Shown: piece by piece, positions 36,537 through 48,689 of the stretch
Layout of the letters: each line of letters opens with the position of its first letter
Position numbering within the stretch: the stretch's first letter is position 1
Assembly: GCA_948099385.1 (NCBI GenBank)
Contig: CANUEZ040000208.1
Span: 2,445,152-2,509,151 of the forward strand
DNA: 64,000 nucleotides
Reading direction: 5' to 3'
DNA from: Fasciola hepatica
Lineage: Eukaryota; Platyhelminthes; Trematoda; Plagiorchiida; Fasciolidae
The notes under the pieces: model-generated
The model's database searches: none
What the model was told of the DNA's origin: nothing
The model's input: only the letters and a program-made list of their open reading frames with translations
Translations under genes and position numbers: made by a program

Positions 36537-37080
36537 GATCCTTTAAGAAAAGCTTTAGAATTGCACAAAAACACAGCCCATACGGGGACACGAACAAGGG
36601 TTGGAGTGAACGAATGTCAGTCGAACACCCAAACCACAAGGCTATCCCATATGGGTCTCAACGCTTTGTGCAACATATACACTACATGATATAGCACAAT
36701 CCCCAAATTGGCTTCGGCTTTCGCTTTCGCTTTGAACGGTAACAACCAAATTCTCGCACACCGATCCAATCCTATGTTCAAACACTTCTCTATTTATGGG
36801 CCTAAGTAAAACCAAGGCATTCCCTTGTGAACAATCCACACAGATTGCTCATACAATGCAATAGAGCAGTAGCAGAGTAGATTTGTATAATATGATTCTC
36901 CATGCAGCTTGACCACGGAACTGACCATTGAAAATTATGGAAGCACTGTACAGCTGTTTGATCCGCTAAGGGAATCATGAGCATTGCACATGGACAAAGC
37001 CCACTCGGAGACACGAACAAGGGTTGGGGTGAACGAATGTCAGTCGAACACCCAAACCACAAGGCTATCCCATATGGGTC

Positions 37081-37120
37081 TCAACGCTTTGTTCAACATA
37101 TACACTACATGATATAGCAC
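37081..37120 (-). other. Block conserved between A and B monomers (40 bp), B copy
   Basis: Reverse-complemented, this segment matches 71-110 of array A at 39 of 40 positions. It is one of the least changed parts of the monomer between the two families. About half of the B copies carry CAATACATG instead of CACTACATG inside it. The two states alternate from copy to copy, which suggests ongoing conversion between copies. Confidence 0.75.
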
Positions 37121-40100
37121 AATCCCCAAATTGGCTTCGGCTTTCGCTTTCGCTTTTTATGGTAACAACCAAATTCTCGCACACCAATCCAATCCTATGT
37201 TCCATCACTTCTCTATTTATGGGCCTAAGTAAAACCAAGGCATTCCCTTATGAACAATCTACACAGATTGCTCATACAATGCAATAGAGCAGTAGCAGAG
37301 TAGATTTGTATAATATGATTCTCCATGCAGCTTGAACACTGAACTGACCATTGAAAATTATGGAAGCACTGTACAGCTGTTTGATCCGCTAAGTGAATCA
37401 TGAGCATTGCACATGGACAGAACCCACTCGGTAAACACGAACAAGGGTTGGGGTGAACGAATGTCAGTCGAACACCCAAACCACAAGGCTATCCCATATG
37501 GGTCTCAACGCTTTGTTCAACATATACAATACATGATATAGCACAATCCCCAAATTGGCTTCGGCTTTCGCTTTCGGTTTTTTTATGGTAACAACCAAAT
37601 TCTCGCACACCAATCCAATCCTATGTTCCATCACTTCTCTATTTATGGGCCTAATTAAAACCAAGGCATTCCCTTATGAACAATCCACACAGATTGCTCA
37701 TACAATGCAATAGAGCAGTAGCAGAGTAGATTTGTATTATAGGAGTCTTCATGCAGCTTGAACACTGAACTGACCATTGAAAATTATGGAAGCACTGTAC
37801 AGCTGTTTGATCCGCTAAGGGAATCATGAGCATTGCACATGGACAGAACCCACTCGGAGACACGAACAAGGGTTGGGGTGAACGAATGTCAGTCGAACAC
37901 TCAAACCACAAGGCAATCCGATATGGGTCTCAACGCTTTGTGCAACATATACAATACATGATATAGCACAATCCCCAAATCGCCTTCGGCTTTCGCTTTC
38001 GCTTTGAACGGTAACAACCAAATTCTCGCACACCGATCCAATCCTATGTTCCATCACTTCTCTATTTATGGGCCTAAGTAAAACCAAGGCATTCCCTTAT
38101 GAACAATCCACACAGATTGCTCATACAATGCAATAGAGCAGTAGCAGAGTAGATTTGTATAATATGATTCTCCATGCAGCTTGAACACTGAACTGACCAT
38201 TGAAAATGATGGAAGCACTGTACAGCTGTTTGATCCGCTAAGGGAAACATGAACATTGCACATGGACAGAGCCCACTCGGAGACACGATCAAAGGTTGGG
38301 GTGAACGAATGTCAGTCGAACACCCAAACCACAAGGCTATCCGATATGGGTCTCAACGCTTTGTTCAACATATACAATACATGATATAGCACAATCCCCA
38401 AATTGGCTTCGGCTTTCGCTTTCGCTTTGAACGGTAACAACCAAATTCTCGCACACCAATCCAATCCTATGTTCCATCACTTCTCTATTTATGGGCCTAA
38501 GTAAAACCAAGGCATTCCCTTATGAACAATCTACACAGATTGCTCATACAATGCAATAGAGCAGTAGCAGAGTAGATTTGTATAATATGATTCTCCACGC
38601 AGCTTGAACACTGAACTGACCATTGAAAATTATGGAAGCACTGTACAGCTGTTTGATCCGCTAAGGGAATCATGAGCATTGCACATGGACAAAGCCCACT
38701 CGGAGACACGAACAAGGGTTGGGGTGAACGAATGTCAGTCGAACACCCAAACCACAAGGCTATCCGATATGGGTCTCAACGCTTTGTTCAGCATATACAA
38801 TGCATGATATAGCACAATCCCCAAATTGGCTTCGGCTTTCGCTTTCGCTTTGAACGGTAACAACCAAATTCTCGCACACCAATCCAATCCTATGTTCCAT
38901 CACTTCTCTATTTATGGGCCTAAGTAAAACCAAGGCAATCCCTTTTGAACAATCTACACAGATTGCTCATACAATGCAATAGAGCAGTAGCAGAGTAGAT
39001 TTGTATAATATGATTCTCCATGCAGCTTGAACACTGAACTGACCATTGAAAATTATGGAAGCACTGTACAGCTTTTTGATCCGCTAAGGGAATCATGAGC
39101 ATTGCACATGGACAAAGCCCACTCGGAGACACGAACAAGGGTTGGGGTGAACGAATGTCAGTCGAACACCCAAACCACAAGGCTATCCGATATGGGTCTC
39201 AACGCTTTGTTCAACATATACACTACATGATATAGCACAATCCCCAAATTGGCTTCAGCTTTCGCTTTCGCTTTGAACGGTAACAACCAAATTCTCGCAC
39301 ACCGATCCAATCCTATGTTCCATCACTTCTCTATTTATGGGCCTAAGTAAAACCAAGGCATTCCCTTATGAACAATCCACACAGATTGCTCATACAATGC
39401 AATAGAGCAGTAGCAGAGTAGATTTGTATAATATGATTCTCCACGCAGCTTGAACACTGAACTGACCATTGAAAATTATGGAAGCACTGTACAGCTGTTT
39501 GATCCGCTAAGGGAATCATGAGCATTGCACATGGACAGAACCCACTCGGAGACACGAACAAGGGTTGGGGTGAACGAATGTCAGTCGAACACCCAAACCA
39601 CAAGGCTATCCCATATGGGTCTCAGCGCCTTGTTCAACATATACACTACATGATATAGCACAATCCCCAAATTGGCTTCGGCTTTCGCTTTCGCTTTGAA
39701 TGGTAACAACCAAATTCTCGCACACCAATCCAATCCTATGTTCCATCACTTCTCTATTTATGGGCCTAAGTAAAACCAAGGCATTCCCTTATGAACAATC
39801 CACACAGATTGCTCATACAATGCAATAAAGCAGTAGCAGAGTAGATTTGTATAATATGATTCTCCATGCAGCTCGAACACTGAACTGACCATTGAAAATT
39901 ATGGAAGCACTGTTCAGCTTTTTGATCCGCTAAGGGAATCATGAGCATTGCACATGGACAGAACCCACTCGGAGACACGAACAAGGGTTGGGGTGAACGA
40001 ATGTCAGTCGAACACCCAAACCACAAGGCTATCCGATATGGGTCTCAACGCTTTTTCAGCATATACAATACATGATATAGCACAATCCCCAAATTGGCTT

Positions 40101-40448
40101 CGGCTTTCGCTTTCGCTTTGAACGGTAACAACCAAATTCTCGCACACCGATCCAATCCTATGTTCCATCACTTCTCTATTTATGGGCCTAAGTAAAACCA
40201 AGGCATTCCCTTATGAACAATCCACACAGATTGCTCATACAATGCAATAGAGCAGTAGCAGAGTAGATTTGTATAATATGATTCTCCATGCAGCTTGAAC
40301 ACTGAACTGACCATTGAAAATTATGGAAGCACTGTACAGCTGTTTGATCCGCTAAGGGAATCATGAGCATTGCACATGGACAGAGCCCACTCGGAGACAC
40401 GAACAAGGGTTGGGGTGAACGAATGTCAGTCGAACACCCAAACCACAA

Positions 40449-40871
40449 GGCTATCCGATATGGGTCTCAACGCTTTGTTCAACATATACAATACATGATA
40501 TAGCACAATCCCCAAATTGGCTTCGGCTTTCGCTTTCGCTTTGAACGGTAACAACCAAATTCTCGCACACCGATCCAATCGTATGTTCCATCACTTCTCT
40601 ATTTATGGGCCTAAGTAAAACCAAGGCATTCCCTTATGAACAATCCACACAGATTGCTCATACAATGCAATAGAGCAGTAGCAGAGTAGATTTGTATAAT
40701 ATGATTCTCCATGCAGCTTGAACACTGAACTGACCATTGAAAATGATGGAAGCACTGTACAGCTTTTTGATCCGCTAAGGGAATCATGAGCATTGCACAT
40801 GGACAGAACCCACTCGGAGACACGAACAAGGGTTGGGGTGAACGAATGTCAGTCGAACACCCAAACCACAA
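40449..40871 (-). repeat. Representative monomer of array B (423 bp)
   Basis: A typical B copy, in + strand order: GGCTATCCGATATGGG; the 40-bp shared block (about 40,467-40,506); the hexamer tract (40,942-40,965 in the next copy, 40,519-40,542 here); TCTCGCACACCGATCCAATC; TTCTCTATTTATGGGCCTAAG; the segment CACAGATTGCTCATACAATG; the AT-rich shared block; GCAGCTTGAACACTGAACTG; the palindrome-bearing shared block; and CACTCGGAGACACGAAC through GTCAGTCGAACACCC. Recurring variant sites include CCCATATGGG or CCGATATGGG, CAATACATG or CACTACATG, AACGG or AATGG, AATTGGCTTC or AATCGCCTTC, and GAAAATTATGG or GAAAATGATGG. Confidence 0.9.
40519..40542 (-). repeat. Hexamer tract (GCTTTC-type), one per B monomer, example copy
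   Basis: The + strand reads GGCTTC, GGCTTT, CGCTTT, CGCTTT, so four 6-bp units of one pattern stand in a row. The matching place in array A has only AAAGCGAGTTTGGG on its + strand, with no repeated hexamer. This is a B-specific micro-expansion. Variants include GGCTTT in the third or fourth unit (about 36,302, 44,345, 46,883, 59,997 and 63,802) and altered copies near 35,880, 37,155 and 37,577 beside the junction. Confidence 0.85.
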
Positions 40872-41448
40872 GGCTATCCCATATGGGTCTCTGCGCCTTG
40901 TTCAACATATACACTACATGATATAGCACAATCCCCAAATCGCCTTCGGCTTTCGCTTTCGCTTTGAATGGTAACAACCAAATTCTCGCACACCGATCTA
41001 ATCTTATGTTCCATCACTTCTCTATTTATGGGCCTAAGTAAAAAAAACTAAGACATTCCTTTATGAACAATCCACACAGATTGCTCATACAATGCAATAG
41101 AGCAGTAGCAGAGTAGATTTGTATAATATGATTCTCCATGCAGCTTGAACACTGAACTGACCATTGAAAATTATGGAAGCACTGTACAGCTGTTTGATCC
41201 GCTAAGGGAATCATGAGCATTGCACATGGACAGAACCCACTCGGAGACACGAACAAGGGTTGGGGTGAACGAATGTCAGTCGAACACCCAAACCACAAGG
41301 CTATCCGATATGGGTCTCAACGCTTTGTTCAACAAAAACAATACATGATATAGCACAATCCCCAAATTGGCTTCGGCTTTCGCTTTCGCTTTGAACGGTA
41401 ACAACCAAATTCACGCACACCGATCCAATCCTATGTTCCATCACTTCT

Positions 41449-43008
41449 CTATTTATGGGCCTCAACAAAACCAAGGCATTCCCTTATGAACAATCCACAC
41501 AGATTGCTCATGCAATGCAATAAAGCAGTAGCAGAGTAGATTTGTATAATATGATTCTCCATGCAGCTTGAACACTGAACTGACCATTGAAAATTATGGA
41601 AGCACTGTTCAGCTTTTTGATCCGCTAAGGGAATCATGAGCATTGCACATGGACAGAACCCACTCGGAGACACGAACAAGGGTTGGGGTGAACGAATGTC
41701 AGTCGAACACCCAAACCACAAGGCTATCCCATATGGGTCTGAACGCTTTGTTCAACATATACAATACATGATATAGCACAATCCCCAAATCGCCTTCGGC
41801 TTTCGCTTTCGCTTTGAACGGTAACAACCAAATTCTCGCACACCGATCCAATCCTATGTTCCATCACTTCTCTATTTATGGGCCTAAGTAAAACCAAGGC
41901 ATTCCCTTATGAACAATCCACACAGATTGCTCATACAATGCAATAGAGCAGTAGCAGAGTAGATTTGTATAATATGATTCTCCATGCAGCTTGAACACTG
42001 AACTGACCATTGAAAATTATGGAAGCACTGTACAGCTGTTTGATCCGCTAAGGGAATCATGAGCATTGTACATGCACGGAGTCCACACGGGGACACGAAC
42101 AAGGGTTGGGGTGAACGAATGTCAGTCGAACACCCAAACCACAAGGCTATCCCATATGGGTCTCAACGCTTTGTTCAACATATACAATACATGATATAGC
42201 ACAATCCCCAAATTGGCTTCGGCTTTCGCCTTCGCTTTGAACGGTAACAACCAAATTCTCGCACACCGATCCAATCGTATGTTCCATCACTTCTCTATTT
42301 ATGGGCCTCAACAAAACCAAGGCATTCCCTTATGAACAATCCACACAGATTGCTCATACAATGCAATAAAGCAGTAGCAGAGTAGATTTGTATAATATGA
42401 TTCTCCATGCAGCTTGAACACTGAACTGACAATTGAAAATTATGGAAGCACTGTTCAGCTTTTTGATCCGCTAAGGGAATCATGAGCATTGCACATGGAC
42501 AGAACCCACTCGGAGACACGAACAAGGGTTGGGGTGAACGAATGTCAGTCGAACACCCAAACCACAAGGCTATCCGATATGGGTCTCAACGCTTTGTTCA
42601 ACATATACACTACATGATATAGCACAATCCCCAAATTGGCTTCGGCTTTCGCTTTCGCTTTGAACGGTAACAACCAAATTCTCGCACACCGATCCAATCG
42701 TATGTTCCATCACTTCTCTATTTATGGGCCTCAACAAAACCAAGGCATTCCCTTATGAACAATCCACACAGATTGCTCATACAATGCAATAGAGCAGTAG
42801 CAGAGTAGATTTGTATAATATGATTCTCCATGCAGCTTGAACACTGAACTGACCATTGATAATTATGGAAGCACTGTACAGCTGTTTGATCCGCTAAGGG
42901 AATCATGAGCATTGTACATGCACGGAGCCCACACGGGGACACGAACAAGGGTTGGGGTGAACGAATGTCAGTCGAACACCCAAACCACAAGGCTATCCGA
43001 TATGGGTC
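41449..43008 (-). repeat. Dimeric order, 846-bp period, in array B
   Basis: Two monomer types alternate. One has GGGCCTCAACAAAACC and CTGTTCAGCTTTTTG (about 41,458 and 42,304). The other has CATTGTACATGCACGGAG and CACACGGGGACACG (about 42,063 and 42,909). Each recurs after 846 bp, two monomers. GGGCCTCAACAAAACC also appears in the following copy (about 42,727), so the boundary between types has shifted by recombination. The CGGGGACACG variant is shared with the divergent edge copy at about 36,583. Confidence 0.8.
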
Positions 43009-45546
43009 TCAACGCTTTGTTCAACATATACAATACATGATATAGCACAATCCCCAAATTGGCTTCGGCTTTCGCTTTCGCTTTGAACGGTAACAACCAA
43101 ATTCTCGCACACCGATCCAATCGTATGTTCCATCACTTCTCTATTTATGGGCCTAAGTAAAACCAAGGCATTCCCTTATGAACAATCCACACAGATTGCT
43201 CATACAATGCAATAGAGCAGTAGCAGAGTAGATTTGTATAATATGATTCTCCATGCAGCTTGAACACTGAACTGACCATTGAAAATTATGGAAGCACTGT
43301 ACAGCTGTTTGATCCGCTAAGGGAATCATGAGCATTGCACATGGACAGATCCCACTCGGAGACACGAACAAGGGTTGGGGTGAACGAATGTCAGTCGAAC
43401 ACCCAAACCACAAGGCTATCCCATATGGGTCTCAACGCTTTGATCAACATATACAATACATGATATAGCACAATCCCCAAATTGGCTTCGGCTTTCGCTT
43501 TCGCTTTGAATGGTAACAACCAAATTCTCGCACACCGATCCAATCCTATGTTCCATCACTTCTCTATTTATGGGCCTAAGTAAAACCAAGGCATTCCCTT
43601 ATGAACAATCCACACAGATTGCTCATACAATGCAATAGAGCAGTAGCAGAGTAGATTTGTATAATATGATTCTCCATGCAGCTTGAACACTGAACTGACC
43701 ATTGAAAATTATGGAAGCACTGTACAGCTGTTTGATCCGCTAAGGGAATCATGAGCATTGCACATGGACAGATCCCACTCGGAGACACGAACAAGGGTTG
43801 GGTTGAACGAATGTCAGTCGAACACCCAAACCACAAGGCTATCCGATATGGGTGTGAACGCTTAGTTCAGCATATACAATACATGATATAGCACAATCCC
43901 CAAATTGGCTTCGGCTTTCGCTTTCGCTTTGAACGGTAACAACGAAATTCTCGCACATCGATCCAATCCTATGTTCCATCACTTCTCTATTTATGGGCCT
44001 AAGTAAAACCAAGGCATTCCCTTATGAACAATCCACACAGATTGCTCATACAATGCAATAGAGCAGTAGCAGAGTAGATTTGTATAATATGATTCTCCAT
44101 GCAGCTTGAACACTGAACTGACCATTGAAAATGATGGAAGCACTGTACAGCTGTTTGATCCGCTAAGGGAATCATGAGCATTGCACATGGACAGAACCCA
44201 CTCGGAGACACGAACAAAGGTTGGGGTGAACGAATGTCAGTCGAACACCCAAATCACAAGGCTATCCGATATGGGTATCAACGCTTTGTTCAACATACAC
44301 ACTACATGATATAGCACAATCCCCAAATCGCCTTCGGCTTTCGCTTTGGCTTTGAATGGTAACAACCAAATTCTCGCACACCAATCCAATCCTATGTTCC
44401 ATCACTTCTCTATTTACGGGCCTAAGTAAAACCAAGGCATTCCCTTATGAACAATCCACACAGATTGCTCATACAATGCAATAGAGCAGTAGCAGAGTAG
44501 ATTTGTATAATATGATTCTCCATGCAGCTTGAACACTGAACTGACCATTGAAAATTATGGAAGCACTGTACAGCTGTTTGATCCGCTAAGGGAATCATGA
44601 GCATTGCACATGGACAGATCCCACTCGGAGACACGAACAAGGGTTGGGGTGAACGAATGTCAGTCGAACACCCAAACCACAAGGCTATCCGATATGGGTC
44701 TCAACGCTTTGTTCAACATATACACTACATGATATAGCACAATCCCCAAATTGGCTTCGGCTTTCGCTTTCGCTTTGAACGGTAACAACCAAATTCTCGC
44801 ACACCGATACAATCCTATGTTCCATCACTTCTCTATTTACGGGCCTAAGTAAAACCAAGGCATTCCCTTATGAACAATCCACACAGATTGCTCATACAAT
44901 GCAATAGAGCAGTAGCAGAGTAGATTTGTATAATATGATTCTCCATGCAGCTTGAACACTGAACTGACCATTGAAAATGATGGAAGCACTGTACAGCTGT
45001 TTGATCCGCTAAGGAAATCATGAGCATTGCACATGGACAGAACCCACTCGGAGACACGAACAAGGGTTGGGGTGAACGATTGTCAGTCGAACACCCAAAC
45101 CACAAGGCTATCCGATATGGGTATCAACGCTTTGTTCAACATATACAATACATGATATAGCACAATCCCCAAATTGGCTTCGGCTTTCGCTTTCGCTTTG
45201 AATGGTAACAACCAAATTCTCGCACACCGATCTAATCCTATGTTCCATCACTTCTCTATTTATGGGCCTAAGTAAAACCAAGGCATTCCCTTATGAACAA
45301 TCCACACAGATTGCTCATACAATGCAATAGAGCAGTAGCAGAGTAGATTTGTATAATATGATTCTCCATGCAGCTTGAACACTGAACTGACCATTGAAAA
45401 TGATGGAAGCACTGTACAGCTGTTTGATCCGCTAAGGAAATCATGAGCATTGCACATGGACAGAACCCACTCGGAGACACGAACAAGGGTTGGGGTGAAC
45501 GATTGTCAGTCGAACACCCAAACCACAAGGCTATCCGATATGGGTA
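43009..45546 (-). repeat. Six-monomer higher-order unit, copy 1 (2,538 bp)
   Basis: This six-monomer segment is repeated immediately to its right with an offset of 2,538 bp. Private variants recur at exactly that offset: GCTTTGATCAAC (about 43,436 and 45,974), GGGTTGGGTTGAACG (about 43,794 and 46,332), GGGTGTGAACGCTTAG (about 43,850 and 46,388), AACGAAATTCTCGCACATCG (about 43,942 and 46,480), CAACATACACAC (about 44,291 and 46,829) and CTAAGGAAATC (about 45,009 and 47,547). The left limit is the mismatch at 43,008 (C) against 45,546 (A). In the first monomer, compared base by base, I found no difference. Confidence 0.9.
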
Positions 45547-48084
45547 TCAACGCTTTGTTCAACATATACAATACATGATATAGCACAATCCCCAAATTGG
45601 CTTCGGCTTTCGCTTTCGCTTTGAACGGTAACAACCAAATTCTCGCACACCGATCCAATCGTATGTTCCATCACTTCTCTATTTATGGGCCTAAGTAAAA
45701 CCAAGGCATTCCCTTATGAACAATCCACACAGATTGCTCATACAATGCAATAGAGCAGTAGCAGAGTAGATTTGTATAATATGATTCTCCATGCAGCTTG
45801 AACACTGAACTGACCATTGAAAATTATGGAAGCACTGTACAGCTGTTTGATCCGCTAAGGGAATCATGAGCATTGCACATGGACAGATCCCACTCGGAGA
45901 CACGAACAAGGGTTGGGGTGAACGAATGTCAGTCGAACACCCAAACCACAAGGCTATCCCATATGGGTCTCAACGCTTTGATCAACATATACAATACATG
46001 ATATAGCACAATCCCCAAATTGGCTTCGGCTTTCGCTTTCGCTTTGAATGGTAACAACCAAATTCTCGCACACCGATCCAATCCTATGTTCCATCACTTC
46101 TCTATTTATGGGCCTAAGTAAAACCAAGGCATTCCCTTATGAACAATCCACACAGATTGCTCATACAATGCAATAGAGCAGTAGCAGAGTAGATTTGTAT
46201 AATATGATTCTCCATGCAGCTTGAACACTGAACTGACCATTGAAAATTATGGAAGCACTGTACAGCTGTTTGATCCGCTAAGGGAATCATGAGCATTGCA
46301 CATGGACAGATCCCACTCGGAGACACGAACAAGGGTTGGGTTGAACGAATGTCAGTCGAACACCCAAACCACAAGGCTATCCGATATGGGTGTGAACGCT
46401 TAGTTCAGCATATACAATACATGATATAGCACAATCCCCAAATTGGCTTCGGCTTTCGCTTTCGCTTTGAACGGTAACAACGAAATTCTCGCACATCGAT
46501 CCAATCCTATGTTCCATCACTTCTCTATTTATGGGCCTAAGTAAAACCAAGGCATTCCCTTATGAACAATCCACACAGATTGCTCATACAATGCAATAGA
46601 GCAGTAGCAGAGTAGATTTGTATAATATGATTCTCCATGCAGCTTGAACACTGAACTGACCATTGAAAATGATGGAAGCACTGTACAGCTGTTTGATCCG
46701 CTAAGGGAATCATGAGCATTGCACATGGACAGAACCCACTCGGAGACACGAACAAAGGTTGGGGTGAACGAATGTCAGTCGAACACCCAAATCACAAGGC
46801 TATCCGATATGGGTATCAACGCTTTGTTCAACATACACACTACATGATATAGCACAATCCCCAAATCGCCTTCGGCTTTCGCTTTGGCTTTGAATGGTAA
46901 CAACCAAATTCTCGCACACCAATCCAATCCTATGTTCCATCACTTCTCTATTTACGGGCCTAAGTAAAACCAAGGCATTCCCTTATGAACAATCCACACA
47001 GATTGCTCATACAATGCAATAGAGCAGTAGCAGAGTAGATTTGTATAATATGATTCTCCATGCAGCTTGAACACTGAACTGACCATTGAAAATTATGGAA
47101 GCACTGTACAGCTGTTTGATCCGCTAAGGGAATCATGAGCATTGCACATGGACAGATCCCACTCGGAGACACGAACAAGGGTTGGGGTGAACGAATGTCA
47201 GTCGAACACCCAAACCACAAGGCTATCCGATATGGGTCTCAACGCTTTGTTCAACATATACACTACATGATATAGCACAATCCCCAAATTGGCTTCGGCT
47301 TTCGCTTTCGCTTTGAACGGTAACAACCAAATTCTCGCACACCGATACAATCCTATGTTCCATCACTTCTCTATTTACGGGCCTAAGTAAAACCAAGGCA
47401 TTCCCTTATGAACAATCCACACAGATTGCTCATACAATGCAATAGAGCAGTAGCAGAGTAGATTTGTATAATATGATTCTCCATGCAGCTTGAACACTGA
47501 ACTGACCATTGAAAATGATGGAAGCACTGTACAGCTGTTTGATCCGCTAAGGAAATCATGAGCATTGCACATGGACAGAACCCACTCGGAGACACGAACA
47601 AGGGTTGGGGTGAACGATTGTCAGTCGAACACCCAAACCACAAGGCTATCCGATATGGGTATCAACGCTTTGTTCAACATATACAATACATGATATAGCA
47701 CAATCCCCAAATTGGCTTCGGCTTTCGCTTTCGCTTTGAATGGTAACAACCAAATTCTCGCACACCGATCTAATCCTATGTTCCATCACTTCTCTATTTA
47801 TGGGCCTAAGTAAAACCAAGGCATTCCCTTATGAACAATCCACACAGATTGCTCATACAATGCAATAGAGCAGTAGCAGAGTAGATTTGTATAATATGAT
47901 TCTCCATGCAGCTTGAACACTGAACTGACCATTGAAAATGATGGAAGCACTGTACAGCTGTTTGATCCGCTAAGGAAATCATGAGCATTGCACATGGACA
48001 GAACCCACTCGGAGACACGAACAAGGGTTGGGGTGAACGATTGTCAGTCGAACACCCAAACCACAAGGCTATCCGATATGGGTA
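45547..48084 (-). repeat. Six-monomer higher-order unit, copy 2 (2,538 bp)
   Basis: The second copy of the six-monomer unit, directly adjoining the first. Similarity to a hypothetical third copy stops soon after its end: at about 48,163 the array reads AATGG where the unit start reads AACGG (about 45,626), and the following monomers are of other types. There are therefore two full copies and no third. The near-perfect match means the duplication is recent relative to the divergence among neighbouring monomers. A collapsed or expanded assembly here is also possible. Confidence 0.88.
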
Positions 48085-48689
48085 TCAACGCTTTGTTCAA
48101 CATATACAATACATGATATAGCACAATCCCCAAATTGGCTTCGGCTTTCGCTTTCGCTTTGAATGGTAACAACCAAATTCTCGCACACCGATCTAATCCT
48201 ATGTTCCATCACTTCTCTATTTATGGGCCTAAGTAAAACCAAGGCATTCCCTTATGAACAATCTACACAGATTGCTCATACAATGCAATAGAGCAGTGGC
48301 AGAGTAGATTTGTATAATATGATTCTCCATGCAGCTTGAACACTGAACTGACCATTGAAAATGATGGAAGCACTGTACAGCTGTTTGATCCGCTAAGGGA
48401 ATCATGAGCATTGCACATGGACAAAGCCCACTCGGAGACACGAACAAAGGTTGGGGTGAACGAATGTCAGTCGAACACCCAAATCACAAGGCTATCCCAT
48501 ATGGGTCTCAACGCTTTGTTCAACATATACACTACATGATATAGCACAATCCCCAAATCGCCTTCGGCTTTCGCTTTCGCTTTGAATGGTAACAACCAAT
48601 TTCTCGCACAACAATCCAATCCTATGTTCCATCACTTCTCTATTTACGGGCCTAAGTAAAACCAAGGCATTCCCTTATGAACAATCTAC

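Larger units (their letters stand above)
35774..38000 (-). repeat. Divergent left edge of array B
   Basis: The first five or so B copies carry more private changes than interior ones. Examples are CCTATATAATATGGGTCACAA near 35,801, GCTTTTACTTTGTATGG near 35,876, the block AAAAGCTTTAGAATTGCAC with ACAGCCCATACGGGGACACG (about 36,547-36,592), and hexamer tracts ending in TTTTTATGG or GGTTTTTTTATGG (about 37,150 and 37,575). TTGACCACGGAACTGACC (about 36,065 and 36,909) replaces the usual TTGAACACTGAACTGACC and reappears only at the last bases of the window (about 63,988). Confidence 0.75.
38001..41448 (-). repeat. Array B mixed block with indel-bearing copies
   Basis: About eight monomers of mixed type. 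Three features stand out: the GCTTTTTGATCC variant (about 39,072, 39,918 and 40,763); an ACGCTTTTTCAGC deletion form (about 40,048) where others read ACGCTTTGTTCAGC; and GTAAAAAAAACTAAGACATTCC (about 41,037) where others read GTAAAACCAAGGCATTCCC, which adds about 3-4 bp. No higher-order order is obvious here. Confidence 0.65.

Noticed and set aside
36379..36639. Recurrent 86-codon - strand frame in array B that could be taken for a gene family
   Set aside because: It is the B counterpart of the A frame, varies in start and end by neutral-looking base changes, is cut short in some copies, and shows no recognisable domain.
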